Source: Strix aluco
Lineage: Eukaryota > Chordata > Aves > Strigiformes > Strigidae
DNA: 64,000 nt
Direction of reading: 5' to 3'
NCBI RefSeq assembly: GCF_031877795.1
Contig: NC_133954.1
Coordinates: 9,825,466 to 9,889,465, forward strand
The translations under genes and the position numbers were made by a program. Positions 1-12,461 of this stretch are shown piece by piece. Position 1 is the stretch's first letter; each line of letters begins with the position of its first letter. The notes under the pieces were generated by a model that was not told the DNA's origin, did not search any database, and was given only the letters and a program-made list of their open reading frames with translations.

Positions 1-240
1 GCGGCCGCCCCCGACCACTCACCCGGGCGCCGCTCGGCCGCGCTGCCCCGCGCCCCGCCCGGCGCTGCCGCCTTTTGTTCGCTGCGGCGCGGCCTCCCCG
101 GCCCATCGGGCTACGGGCGCCACCGCCGCCCATTGGCTGCCGCCGCCGTCACGTGTTCCTTGCCCGAGCGGCGGCCGCGCGCTCATTGGCTGCCGCCGGT
201 GGGGCGCGGCCGCGCGGCCTTGTGGGAGCCGTAGTTCCGC
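1..240 (-). promoter_or_regulatory. Putative ACLY-side promoter and first non-coding exon (minus strand)
   Basis: Seen: two inverted CCAAT boxes (ATTGG at 132-136 and 185-189), an E-box GTCACGTG at 148-155, and a ZNF143-type site (ACTAYRNNNCCCR) on the minus strand at 235-223. A clean minus-strand splice donor (CCGG|gtgagt) has its intron starting at 22, so a short non-coding exon could run from about 70-100 down to 23. The CCAAT boxes would then lie roughly 50-120 bp upstream of its start, a normal NF-Y distance. Known: in human, ACLY is the minus-strand head-to-head neighbour of ODAD4 and its promoter carries NF-Y and E-box/SREBP-type sites. Inferred: this is the ACLY 5' end; the coding exons would lie left of the window. 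No ACLY protein sequence is visible, so the gene name is not assigned. Confidence 0.5.
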
Positions 241-1728
241 CCCCCCCCGCCGGGACCCCCCCGCGGCCGCGGTCACCGCCAGGCTCGGCGGCCCCAGAAG
301 CGGCCCCCCCCGCCCCCGGGGCAGAGCCGGGCGCCCCTTCCCCGGCGCTGGCTGCGAAACCTCCCCACGGGGCTGTTGTAACCGCGGGGGCGGGAGGCGC
401 CCGCTGGTGCCCACGGTGGGGAGCGGCGGCGCCGCCCGGAGCGCGGGCGGTTCACCGGCGGGCAGCAGCCACCGGGAGTACCGGCGGTACCTCACCGCTG
501 GCGCCGTCCCCAGCGATACGGCAACCGGTGCTGCGGAACGTGCACGGCCCGGAGACACAGCAGACCGGGGGAGGGACGCTGCCGGGGCGGCGGGAGGCCT
601 CGGGCAGGAGGAGCCGTCCTGCCCCCCCGCTCCCCACCGCCCCGTTCTCCAGCCCCCGCGGCTCCTCCGCCTGCCAGAAACAACCGTCGCACCTTCATTT
701 TCCCCTGGTTATCTCCAACCTGTGACCGAAGCACGCACCGAGCGGGTGGCTCCAGCGGCCGGGCCGCTGTGTCCTGTACGACGTTGTCACCGGGCTGGAG
801 CACACAGACACGCTGCTCCTGCCCACCTCGTTGGGGAGAGCGTGTCACACCCGGCGGGGCCAGCGGGGAAAGTCTCCACAGAGAACAGTCACCAAAAACT
901 AAAACTGCCTGAAATTCTCTGCCTGACTCCCTGGGGACAGGGGCGTGTCCCGCTGCCTCCCACTCCAGGGCTCAGCTGGTGTTTGTCTCCCTCCCTCCCT
1001 CCCTCCCTCCCACACCGCCGCGCTGCGCAGCCGCCCCAGCCCCGGCCCAGCGGCCACGGAGCGAGGCCGGGCCCCGTCACCCCTGAGCTGGGTCCAGGAC
1101 TCGGCAGCAGCGCCGAGTTTCCCCGTGGGGGGGTTCGATCTTCCAGGCTACGAGCAGGAGCCTTCCCGAGGAGGACGGACACACCACACACCCCCTCAGT
1201 CACCTGGCAGGAACAAATTGCTTCAAACATTAATTTTGGCAGGATCTTACCCAAGGCAAAAACAAAGTCAAGGCTGAAGCCGCTGAGAGCAGAGCAGCAG
1301 CAGCATCTCATTCATCTCCTGTTTGTCCAGGGTTGGACACCACAGGGATGAAAGCGGCACCGTGCGCAAGTACCCAAACCACAGAATATTGGCAATTCCA
1401 GACGGGGGCGGGGGCTGCCCTGGCCCAAGCCCCGCGGCAGGCTCGTGCCCCGGCTGGGCAGAGGAACCTGCTGGGCTGCCGCTCGCCCGACCCGGCCGCT
1501 CGCGCCGTCGCTCTCCAAAGCCGTTCCACCACGCTCCTCGCGCTCCCACACCCCGTTTTTCCGGCCGTGCCTCCAGCGCGGAGCTTTGGAAACGCGGGCG
1601 CAAGAACAAAACCCCAAGGGCCACCGGATCCTCCACCGGCCGGACAGGCCGGGCCAGGAGGGGCCAAACGCGAGGCACCACGAGCACCCGGCACTTTTTT
1701 GGCAGAAAACGCGCATTTTCCTGCCCAT
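241..1728. other. CpG-rich spacer between the putative ACLY start and the ODAD4 promoter
   Basis: GC-rich DNA without a convincing exon. Several long open frames cross it on both strands, but they are arginine, proline, glycine and alanine rich, overlap each other, lack recognisable domains and are what GC-rich DNA gives by chance. A (CTCC)n tract lies near 985-1010. The block could hold a non-coding first exon or enhancer for either flanking gene; nothing more can be supported. Confidence 0.4.
985..1010 (+). repeat. (CTCC)n simple repeat
   Basis: About six tandem copies of the tetramer CTCC (CCCT/TCCC register) in the GC-rich spacer upstream of ODAD4. It is a plain microsatellite, homopyrimidine on the plus strand. 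Confidence 0.85.
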
Positions 1729-2004
1729 CCAATCAGCGCAGCCCCTCCCACGCGTGCCCTACTTACACCGCACCTCTGACCACCCCGCCCCACCGCCGGG
1801 CCTGCGCGGACTCGCCGGGAAGGCGGCGGGGGAACGCGCCCGCCCCCCCCCCACGTGCGGCGACGCGGGAAACTCCCGCCAGGGCGCGGAAAACGGCGGC
1901 GTGCGCGGTCCCGTGACGTCACATCCGGGGCGCGGCTCCGCGCCGGAAGTCGGGCCGTTGCCTGGCAGCGGTTGCCAGGCGACGGCGGCGGCGTCGGGCC
2001 GGCC
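1727..2004 (+). promoter_or_regulatory. ODAD4 core promoter with two X-box-like RFX sites, CRE, ETS and CCAAT sites
   Basis: Seen, in order: a CCAAT box at 1729-1733, a perfect CRE palindrome TGACGTCA at 1914-1921, an ETS/GABPA core CCGGAAGT at 1943-1950, then two adjacent X-box-like imperfect palindromes, GTTGCCTGGCAGC at 1957-1969 and GTTGCCAGGCGAC at 1971-1983. Each X-box keeps the left half GTTGCC and has one mismatch in the right half (consensus RGYAAC). Both sit 22-48 bp before the ATG at 2005, so they are in the 5' UTR or straddle the start site. Known: motile-cilia genes are driven by RFX factors with FOXJ1. Inferred: RFX control of ODAD4 in ciliated cells. There is no TATA box, as expected for a CpG promoter. 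Confidence 0.7.
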
Positions 2005-5000
2005 ATGGCGGCAGCGGCGGACCCGGGGCCGGCCGGCACCTTCCCCAACTTCATGGCCGAGGGGACGCTGCTGTGCCGGCGGGGCGAGTACGACAAGGCG
2101 CTGGCCTGCTTCAACAACGTGAGGGCGCCGGGCCGTGCCCGGGGGGGGTGCGAGCGGCGGGAAGGAGCCCGCGGGCATCGAGGCGGCCTGGGGGCGGGAG
2201 GGGCCCCTCGGACATGGCGGCCGCGACGGGACGTGCGTGGCGGTGGCCCCCGGGGCCCTGCGGGCGGCGGGCAGAGGTGGCAGCGCCGAGGGGCGCAGGG
2301 AGGAACGCGTCCCCCACGGTGAGGAGGTGGCGGCCCGCCGGGGGGGGGGGGGCGGCTGAGGGGCAGCGGCCCCAAGGGCGCCTGGAGGTCACGGCCTGAA
2401 GGGAGGTGGCCCACGCGGGGCCGTGCGGGGGGTGCAGTGGGGTTTTTCGGTGAAAAAGTGGGTTTCTCCTCACCCATCGCCCAGACCCATGTCGGGACGG
2501 GGCAGGTTGCAGCGAGTACTTGTGCCGGGTCACATCTGTGCTGCAGAGGCAGCACCGCTGGCGTGTCCCCGTCTGCTGCCTTCCAGGCGCTGAAGCTGAG
2601 AGCAGGAGACAAGCACTGCCTGGTCGCCCGCTCCAAATGTTACCTGAAACTTGGGGACACGGAAAATTCCCTGAAAGATGCTGAAGCTTCTCTCCAAAAC
2701 GACAAAACGTTCTCTAAGGTAAACAGCATGAGGTGACAAGAGTCTGGGTGGCCGAGGACCGGTCTGTTATCTGTGAAATTCTGAAGGGGCTGGGAGACAG
2801 TGTTGTGTAGAAACAGCTAATTCCAAGCACACCCTTGACATTTTTATTGCTTCCAGAGGAGTGGAGGTGCTTAGTCAGCAATTGAGAAAGAGTTTCAGGA
2901 TTGGATTTGGTTGTATGCAGATTGCGATAGCACAGGGCTCTCACTTCTGCCTAGCAGGGACATGTGATCTCTGAAGCTTTTTTTTCCTCTTTTTTATTTT
3001 TTTTCCAAATGTCATTTTAGGGCCTTTACCAAAAAGCCGAGACGTTATACATCATGGGTGATTTTGAATTTGCATTAGTGTTTTATCATCGAGGCTACAG
3101 ACTACGTCCAGAACTGCAGAAGTTCAGGCTGGGTATCGAGAAGTCCCAGGAGGCAATTATCAACTGCATTGGAAGTAAGATGTTTCATTTTATGGCCCCT
3201 ACAAGCACAGCCAGCAGCTGGTCGCTGGACAGCTGACGGCAGATTGGCTCAGTGAGTGACCCAAGGACCCTGCAACAACAGAGTCTCTTTGCTCAGCGGC
3301 CACTCTCAGGTGAAACCAGGGAGCACCAAAAAGAGCACAGCCCTGTTCTTTTTTTGGCTGAATGCCCATTCATATACAGTGTCTAATAACCGGTTATGTA
3401 AGTAAATTATGACACTAACTTAAATTTCCAAAGTCACCGTGAAAATGTTCTAAATACAGAACCAAGCAGCTCACCTGCTTACGGCCCTACTGAGTACAGA
3501 ATCTATTCTGAGATCTTTAGGCTAATATTCAAAGTTTGTAATGAGATTTGCTGTGCTACCTGAGACTGGCCTTCCTGAGATCTGACTTTCCTCCAATTTA
3601 CGTTGCACAAGACCAGTGAAACTGTTGACTCTTGCAGTAGAGCGCTGCTGTCATCATCTCTGGCCTAGATCACAGAACGTCGCCCTGCAGGAGGCAGGAA
3701 AGGCCAAGGACCCAGTGGTGTTCGCAGCAGACTGACACCTCCTCCCTCCTCCCTCAGTTCTTCTCTCAGCCACGCTCTCGCACGCCGACAGGCGCGGACA
3801 GGCCGTGCACCCCCTCCCAGGCACACAGCCCCTCCTCGGCGGGTGCTGCTGCCCCAGACTCGTGCTCAGGGAACCCGCGTGTCGTGTCGCTCCCGGGGCT
3901 GCTGTGAAACCGCCCGGCTGCTCAGGGGCTGCCGAGGTGGATCCCCAGAGCCCGTCCCCTCCCCGCCGGGGCACACCCTGCTGCGCACCCCTCACGGGCC
4001 CTGATCCTGCAGATACCTCAGTGCTTTACTCTCCCTCAAATCTGTTGCAAAATTTCCGTCCACCTCCAGTGCCACAGATTAACCTCACATCCCAGCTGCA
4101 GAAAAGCTTGACACTCTTTCATATGTGATATTTATTTAAAAAAAACAGGGAAAGTTTCCAGATCTAGCTCGCTTTCTCCATTACTGCAGCTTGGCACATT
4201 TACGGTCCTTTTAATTTCTAAAGCCTCTGCACTGCTGTTCTTGAACACTAACAAGTATTTTCTCTGTATTTGCAGGTCCATCCTCAGTTAAGCTGGAGAA
4301 TAAAGGGGATCTGTGCTTTATAAGCAGGCAGGCAGAGGTACAGTCTGCAGAGCTCTTGCCCTACAAGCTGACTAGAGCTGTTACAGTGCAATACTTTCTG
4401 AAATAGGCATTAGAGGGTTGAGAGTTTCTGTAGCAACATGGGTGGGTACAGCTGGTCTGGTGAAGTGCCCTCTGAGCACAGAAAACACACTGACCCCTTG
4501 GGAGAGTATTTATACACCTGCTTTTAATGTCATTCTGGCTCAAGCTACGCAAAATTTAAAGAAGGCAGAAGGGCAGGGGAGAGCAACACCCAGAACCAAA
4601 GCCCAGGTTGAAGTTTCTCCGCCAGGCGGGCTGGTCCTGCCGGCGCTGTGGATCCCCCATCGAAGGCTAATCAGTAACAGCGCTGGGGTCGGAGCCCGGG
4701 TTCATTTATCCACGATGTTTACTTTGGTTTCACCTGATGTTTAAGGTTCACATTTTTGATAACGGACACTGTCTTGATTGCTTCATTTCGGGGTGCTCCA
4801 GTGAAGTAGCGCCTCGTTCCTCTGCGACGCCAAACCACACTCCCCTGGGGTCAGCGCTGGGGAGCTCATTGCTGCTCTCAGCTGGAGTGACGGGTACTCC
4901 GTGGTAAAAAGAATTTGTACAAAGGGGCCTAAACATGAGCACTGTAACTGTTGGGATTTTGAATGTGAAACTTTAGAAATCCCGACGTTTCAGAAGCCCC

Positions 5001-8000
5001 GACTGTTACAGCCTCTGTTTCTTTGACTGCGGACCAGACCCGCCTTTCCCCCAGCCTTCACGGCCTCGCACAGCTCTGGCCAGGAACCCGCCCCCGACAA
5101 TACAAGACCTGGGCAGAACCAACTCTTGCTCTTCCTATAACGCCCCCTCCTGTTCTTGGAGGGGAGGGAGCACAGCGGGGAGCAAAACTGCAGTGGCTCA
5201 TGACCAAAGCGATGGGTGAGACACTGATTTTTTGCTTTTCTTTAAAAAATAAGTTGGCTCATGTGGAGTGTAAACAAAATTCTGCCAATCCTAGTGTTCC
5301 CCACTAATCTCCCCCAACTTCCTTTATTTTTTCTTGCTGTAGAGCAAAAAAGCAAATCAGAAACTCCAAATCAAACCAACTAAGGATCAAAAGAGGACAA
5401 GGAAACAGGAACCTGTGAGGAATCCAAAAACAGAGCGAGAGCTTCTTGGAGAACTTTATGCTGACAAGGCCTACCTAGAAAAGTTGCTCGAGGATGAAGG
5501 TCTTTCTCCATGTTATTTAACTAAATGCTCTAAGCAAGTTAAGCAAGTTCTTTTTTTTTTTTTTTTTCTTCTTCATATCCCTATGACTACTCTTCCTTCT
5601 CTGTATCAGAGCCCACCTCGCACATAGTGCTGGCAGTGGTTGCGAGGGAGGCAGGAGTCTGGAGGGTGCAGGTATTTTTGGAGCCAGATCCAATATTCAC
5701 AACTATAAGCATATTTCCTTCCCTATTACATGTCAGGCTTTTATAACAAACAATAGATCAAGTCCAAGCAATCTGTGCTGTTGAAATCAAAAGCAGGAAC
5801 AGTGTCACTGCAAACTACTTCTGTCTTAGTGTTAAATTCCACCAACACTTGCATTAAGTGCAAAGTGTTGCTCCTAAGACTGTAACTCATTTGTGGGTTT
5901 GTTATAAATGCTGTTAAGATCAAGATGAAGGATTTGGAGAAGTATCTTAGTTTAGAACTAGGCAGAAAGGTGGTTCCCCTTTAGTAATTCTTCTAGGGAA
6001 CTCTTTACCCAGTAATAGAGAGGTAATTAAGAATTTAGTCTCCTGGCGGGGTGATGGCATTACTGGCATGAATAATGTCTGTGGCTGCCTGGTCTCCAGG
6101 CATGTAAACGCTCTCGCAGTTTCCCTCTTGCAGTCTCACCCACAGGCTGTTCAAACGCCCCACGCAGCCGTTTCTGCCCAGGACATCATCACAGCCAGCC
6201 CCAGAACGGCCCCGTCTGGGCTTTGCTCAGCAGAAGGCGGCAGCTAAAGGGGCTGGGAACCAGCTCTGGCTCCCGCGCAGAACGCACGGGCGTTTGCCGT
6301 AGCTTCCCTCCTCATCGCATCAGTTCTGGGGAGCACTGAGGACTTTCATTTCTAGGACTGTCTGTCAGAGCAGAAAAACATTCACAACCGTCCCCCACTG
6401 AACTGCAGCTTCATCCAGCACCCACATTAATACTCTCCTGGGTTCTACCATCTTTTCAGACTTGATGGAGAGCAGCACAAAGCAGGGGACCAAAGTAGCG
6501 GACCTGGTTTTGAGCGGCATTTCCTACCTGGACGCTCGCCGTGAATTCTGGCAGCAGCAGAAGCCTATTTATGCCCGTGAGAGAGAGCGCAAGCTCAGGC
6601 AGCAAAGGTGGATCCGGAACAAGACACGAAAACCAGCCGAGGTTGGCAGATACATTGTGAAGAGCATGGAGGACATCCAGCTGTGTAGGTGTCCTGGCTG
6701 GAAGCAGCGAGAAAATGATGACTGGCACATGTAATTATTTGCTGTAGTAATAACAGACCAGAACAGCAGTAGCAGTGCAAGCATTGACAAACACCAGTTG
6801 GCAGTTTTGGGGAAGTATTTGCGTTTGTATTCTTCACCTTTCCCAACGCTTTCTTAGATACAGAATCCAACACAATTTTTTCCTCAGCTTTTTCTGTACT
6901 TGAGGTCTTGCTGGTTGGTTTTCAGGACACCACGTGGATGGCGAAGCCAGGCAGGCCCCTGCTGCGTGCTTAGCAAACGCCTCTGGTCTGGGAATCAGCA
7001 GTGGTTTTACTGAGGGAATGCAGGCCACTGCAGTTAATCACTTCTATAGTTCAAAAATACCATTGCAGAGAGATGAAGAAGCTGAGAAACAGTGGTCTGG
7101 AAGGAAGGAGTAATTAATCTCTGGTCTCCTTCTCTCTTCCTATGCTACGTATTTACAACCCAGGGAAAAGAGTTTAGTTGTTACTGCAATTCAGTTCTTT
7201 TAAGCTACAGCAGCTGGGTGAAGGTGGTGTCAGAAACACCCTGCAGCCCGGCTCCTGCAGCAGGGTGCATCGAACAGAGCTCACCAGGGAAGTGCAAGGG
7301 CTCATTTAGGAGATAAAAACCTAAGTGCTGTAGCTAGACCCTCATCTCCAAGGCCAGGCTGCCCTGCGGCAATAACTGAGCTCTCAAAACCTTTGGACAA
7401 CAAGCATCTTCTCCTTTTTCCTCAGCAGGTGTGAGGTCGTTTCCCTGTACTTACCCCGATGAAAGTGATTTCCAGGAGTGCCAGGTGGAGGGTCAGAAGT
7501 GCCATCTCGCAGGGGCAGATTTCTTGGACATTAGAGGGAGGAGTGTAGGAGATGCTGAAGGGTTGGGAGCTCCAGCCTTTCCCCAGCTTTGTCTGAGGGG
7601 TACACGAGCACGCCTGGGCTTGCCTCCCGCTGTCACTGTGTCCCCCGCCAGCATTGAACTCTCCTCCCTGTCACCAGTGCTGGCCGGGGACTGCCCTGAG
7701 GAGAGCTGCAGGAAAGCTGAGCGGCTGCTGAAAACCGTACAAGGGTGCTCCGAGGATGAAGTTCCCAACAAGAGTGAACTGATTGGAACCCTCCACAGCT
7801 GCATTGGGAATGCTCAGTTAGAGATGGGCCGGACAGAGGCAGCTCTGCAGAGTCATAAGATGGATCTGGAATTTGCCAGGCAGAGGTGAGTGCTGAGAGG
7901 TTCAGGTGAGTGGGGAAAGGAGGAAAGTGCCTCTGCAAGGGCTTTTAGCATCAGGTAATGTCGTAATTCTCATCTGGAGGTTTAACAGGGCAACGCATTC

Positions 8001-11000
8001 AGGCTCTGCCCAGGTATCGTGGTCTCTAGTGACTTCTTATCTTCACTATTTCAAAAATAAGGAGGCTGAAGCAGGTTTTTAAAGGACCTAGACCACGTGG
8101 CACATCTCAATCTCGGCTGACTCAAAGCAAAAGAGAACCCAAGTCCCAGTCTCAGCACTTGTAGCCTCTAGTACGCACTTCCTTCTCTGGGAGGTTGGGC
8201 TCTAAATTACACCAGTTTTCTGCTACATTTTCTCTTAAAATCATTTGCATTCAAACTGTGATAGCAGACTTGAAATATTTATCTAAGAGGTACAATTACC
8301 TGCCCATACGTACACATTCTGCAGCTCTTTCAGCTAAAACAGAATGGAGCAAAGTGTAGTCTTAAGATTTAGTAAGAGTTTTGCAGAGCAGAGGAGAAAA
8401 CACTGAACAGTTGCTTGAACTGAAGTTATTTTGGTTTTATTTTTGCTAATACTGCACAGGACTTTCGAAGTGAAACTGTTTCTCATTTTCACAAATCCCT
8501 TTTTAAAATTAATACTGGTTTAAGAAATTTCTGCCTCTCTCCTGGCGATCTCCACTCCCCAGTTTTCCCAAATAAAGTTCAGAATTAGCAGTAGAGAGGC
8601 AGGAATGCCATACATCATTTTAGGACTCTTCTGAAGCGATGTCAAGTTGTGTTTCAAGGACGGCGGTGGCTGGGGGGGCTTTGCCCTCTCGTGGCTGGAG
8701 CTCAGCAGGGCAAGAGGAGACACGTTAATGCCTCGCAGCGCCCCCGGCAAGGCATTTATCCTCCTTTCATCAGTTTTTTCATTTGTAAGGTAAGGGTAGT
8801 CAAAGCAGGCCACTTCCGAAGGTGGGAACCAGGACTAATTAAGGAAAAAAATTAAAGTCCACAGGCTACATTATTATAGAAGCTGCCTCTAGCATGGGGC
8901 GAAGGCTCATTCAGAGCAGAGGGAGCAGGGCCTGTTACCCAGAGCCTGCAGACACAGGGCAGGCACGGACCGGTCTGGGTCTTCCCTCTTCTCTTGGGCA
9001 GAAATCCGTTAGTATTTGGGACCCGGGAGCTGGCAGGGGACTTCCGTGGGACCCACAGGGCAACTAAGGGAAACAGAGGCAAAGCAAAGTAGAAAGACTT
9101 ACAAGGGCTGCCAGGTTTGTGCCAAAACAAAAATAAACCCAAAGACAAAACTAAACCACTTCCCCTGTGTCTTACGGGGTGTCGGCTGCAACAGCTGCAG
9201 ATAAAATCAAAAATCCACCTTGATTTTATGACTTTCAGTCTGATATTGGTCCTTTACCTCTGCTTCTCACCACTTCGCCTGAAGTTATGCTGAGCACCAA
9301 AGAAAACACGTACGGCTGAAGAAAGCCCAGACTATGTCAGGAACAAGACTAAGCCGTGTGTGAGCTGGCACAGGCAGGATGCAGGAACAACCACAAAACC
9401 ACAAGCAAAATGCAAAGAGTAAATTTATTCTCGTTCCCTCGCGAGCGGGGGGATCTCCGCAGCAGCACTCGGGCAGAGGCCCGCGAGCGGGGACGCCGGC
9501 GCCGCGCAGCTCGGGCCTTGCCACCCAGAAAGACGAGGAGAAAAAGATCTTGAACCTGCTGCTTTCACCCGTGTATCAGGGATTTTCGCAGGTGTAGTTT
9601 TCTACTGTGCTTTGACCTTTCCCGCAGCAGGGCAGGAATCTCAGGCGTGTTCGATAGGTGCCTCAGAGTCTATCCCAGGCCCCTCTCATCTAAACACAGA
9701 TGTTCTACCTGTCAGGCACACAAAACTAAACAACTGGTGTGATAAACGGGTGTTTCGACACCCCAGCCCATGTCACTTGAGTGTGTTTACAATCCTCCTT
9801 GCCAATCTTCCGTTCTATTCCGACAGTCAGCTACTACAATTTCTTTTTCTTTCCATCACAGCGATCTGCCAGATGCCGTGTCCAGAGCCCTCGATAACAT
9901 TGGCAGAGTTTATGCCAGAATCGGCAAATTCCAGCAAGCCATTGACACGTATGTAAAATTAGCAACAGAAAAGGCATAAGGCTGTTTTGAATTACCTAGA
10001 TGATGCCTTTTCAGTTTGTTTACTCATACTGGCAGCAAGGGGGGGCTGGGAGATTTTTCATACAACAGTACCTGGAACCCTTTGTTTATAGAATCAGTGG
10101 TTGAAATTATAACTGTGCCTGGTGAGATCTGCTAAATGTCTTTCTTACTCTCCGCTCCAAGTTGGGAGGAGAAGATTCCAATGGCAAAATCCAGCCTGGA
10201 GAAGACCTGGCTGTTCCATGAAATCGGCCGATGTTACCTGGAGCTGGATAAAGCTGAAGCGGCCCAGAATTACGGCCAGAAGTCCCTGCAGGCGTCAGAT
10301 GAAGAGGGAGATGTCGAGTGGCAACTCCATGCTACTGTCCTGGTGGCACAAGCACAAGGTACAGGCGTTAGTACCAGTTTTGCTCTAGGGATGGCGACAG
10401 CCTGTCCCTTCAGCACCTTGTGAAAACATCTCTGTGATTTAACGGCCAAAGTAACTGTTCAGACTGAGACCCCTCATCAGAGACTCGCTCGATTAACTGT
10501 TGTTCTCTTGATCTTGGCTTAAAATAGATGTTTTCATTTGTCTGTTACAGTAAAGTTGAAGGATTACTGGTCTGCGATCACGAACTTTGAAAAAGCCCTG
10601 GAGAAGGCAAAGCTTGTTCACGATGAGGCTGCTCAAAGGGCCGTCATTGCTGTAAGTGGGTTGTTGTGAAGAGGAGAAGCTTGGGGCCAGGGCACTAAGT
10701 TGGCTCTAACTATTGTCTGGTGAACTGAGAAAACATCACTGCACAGCTGGTGTGTTAAGAGGGGGAAAACGCAGCCTCCGAAGCAGTTTATGTATTGGAA
10801 GTTTTGAAACCTCCTGACTCAGAAAACTTAACCCCAGTTTATGAACCAGTCCAACGTATAAAAGGATGAAGCCCTGGCCCTGCTCAGGTCAAGGGAAAAT
10901 GTTCTTCTGACCTTCCTGGGGCAAGGATTTCCCACAGAGAGTGGCTGATCACAGCTCACCCTTTCCTGCCCTCTCCGAAAGGTCCCAGAGGAGCCACTTT

Positions 11001-12461
11001 GCATCAGACCATGGAAGAGCGTGTGGGCACGGCCAGGGACCCGCGGGAAAGCGGCCGCCCATTGCCAGCCCCCACTGACCCGGCAGCGGGTTGGGGGATC
11101 CGGCTGAGCCCAGCTTGCCAGGCACCAGTTCCAGCACAGGCACCGACACCAGATCCCTCACGGGCATCCAGAGCTGGGGCAGAAAAAGGGTAGTGTGAGA
11201 GGGTGGGATCTTCAGGGGAGGGGACGCTTGGTAAGGGCTGAGGCCGGTAGGAATCACCGCAGAGAGGAACAAAGCACACTGTCACAGAGAGCCTTGTGGT
11301 AAGAAAGGACCAGGGAACGATAGCAGAGAGCAAAAGAAAACAGGAAAAACTCAAGTATGTAACTGCATGTCTAGAGCTTTCATTAATAAGCCGTATTGCT
11401 TTCAGGCCTTGGATGACGTGAGCAAAAGCTTCATCGAGGAGCTGGACAAGAGGAGAGAAGAAGCGAGAGTTTCCTCTGTTAAAGGTAAGTGTCATTTAGA
11501 CCTCGGCACCCCATAAATGTAAAAATTCTCCGTTTCCCTTCTCTGGAGCACAGACATGTGGGAACAAAGTACCCCGTTCCCCGGTGACAAGCACCTGGAT
11601 CTCTGGCCCACGTTGCATCCTGCGGGCTAGGACAGGCGAGGGGCTAACGCGGATGTGGAGCTGTAGCCAAGTTATAATTTGTAGCTTCTGGTTTTTGGTA
11701 GTGAAGGTTTAATCTTGAGCTGGTATAAACCCAAACAGGTGATGTCGGTGTTGGAGGGGGCTTTGGGCAACCTGGGCTAGTGGAAGGCAGGGGGGCGGGG
11801 CTGGGGGGGCTTTGGGGTCCCTTCAACCCAAACCCGTTGGTGACTCCGGCGAAGGAGCCGGCTTTGCCCTCCCCGCCAGACCCTCCGCTCCGCTTTCCGC
11901 AGCGCTGGCAGCGGCCCCGGTGCCCCGGCAGCCCCGTGGGGGCCCGGGACTCGCTCAGGAGCAAAACGCGGCTCTAAAAGCGACTGTGACTGAGGCCCGC
12001 GGCGCCCCCGGGGCCGGTTCCCTTCGCGCGCCGAGCTGCGACCGGCGCGGGGCAGGAGGGGGCAGCACCTCCCCAGCGGCCCCGGGCCCGCTGCCCCCCA
12101 CGGGCCTCTCCTGCCCCCCCCCGGCCCCGGGCCGAGCTTCCAGCTGCGGGGCAGAGGCCGGGGGTCTCTTTTCTTGCCCCCCCCTCTCCGATTTCTCAGT
12201 GCCGGGACTTGCTTTACTGTTGTTTTTTCCCTCCCAGACGCTGGGTGCAGCGGCGGGACCCCCCGAGACAACTGGGAGCAGCGGAGCGAGAGGGCGGGGA
12301 GCGGCCCGGGGGGGCGGGAAGAGGCGAAGCAAAAAGAAGGTGCCGGGAACTGCGAAGACGCAGCTGGAAAGGCCAAGGAAGGGGCAGGTGGAGGAACAAA
12401 GGCCGGAGGAAGCGGCGAGCGGGAGCGGCGGGGAAGGCCCCGACCCGACGGGAGCCCCTGA
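2005..12461 (+). CDS. ODAD4: Outer dynein arm docking complex subunit 4 (TPR protein, TTC25), 12 exons
   Basis: ODAD4 is a TPR scaffold of the docking complex that anchors outer dynein arms to doublet microtubules in motile cilia. Coding exons: 2005-2118, 2587-2718, 3021-3174, 4276-4337, 5343-5499, 6460-6684, 7678-7885, 9862-9948, 10162-10358, 10551-10651, 11406-11484, 12238-12461. All junctions are GT/AG and phases agree throughout, giving 579 aa. N-terminal TPRs lie at about residues 14-113 (with FALVFYHRGYRLRPE in exon 3). A conserved central motif QKPIYARERERKL is in exon 6. C-terminal TPRs lie at about 315-470 (with ALDNIGRVYARIGKFQQAID and KTWLFHEIGRCYLELD). The start is the first in-frame ATG after the X-boxes and leads directly into TPR1. 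The human protein is longer (about 670 aa). The last exon here encodes a Gly/Glu/Lys/Arg-rich tail without clear alignment to mammals, so it is the least certain exon. The gene lies head-to-head with the presumed ACLY start and just upstream of CNP. Confidence 0.93.

Noticed and set aside
1308-2636. 442-codon minus-strand open frame across the ODAD4 promoter and first exons
   Set aside because: Arg/Pro/Gly/Ala-rich shadow of CpG-island DNA; it crosses the well-supported plus-strand ODAD4 exons 1 and 2 and has no domain.
9862-9979. Read-through form of ODAD4 exon 8 ending in the following intron
   Set aside because: A perfect donor (gtatgt) at 9949 and in-phase joining to exon 9 at 10162 make normal splicing far more likely.
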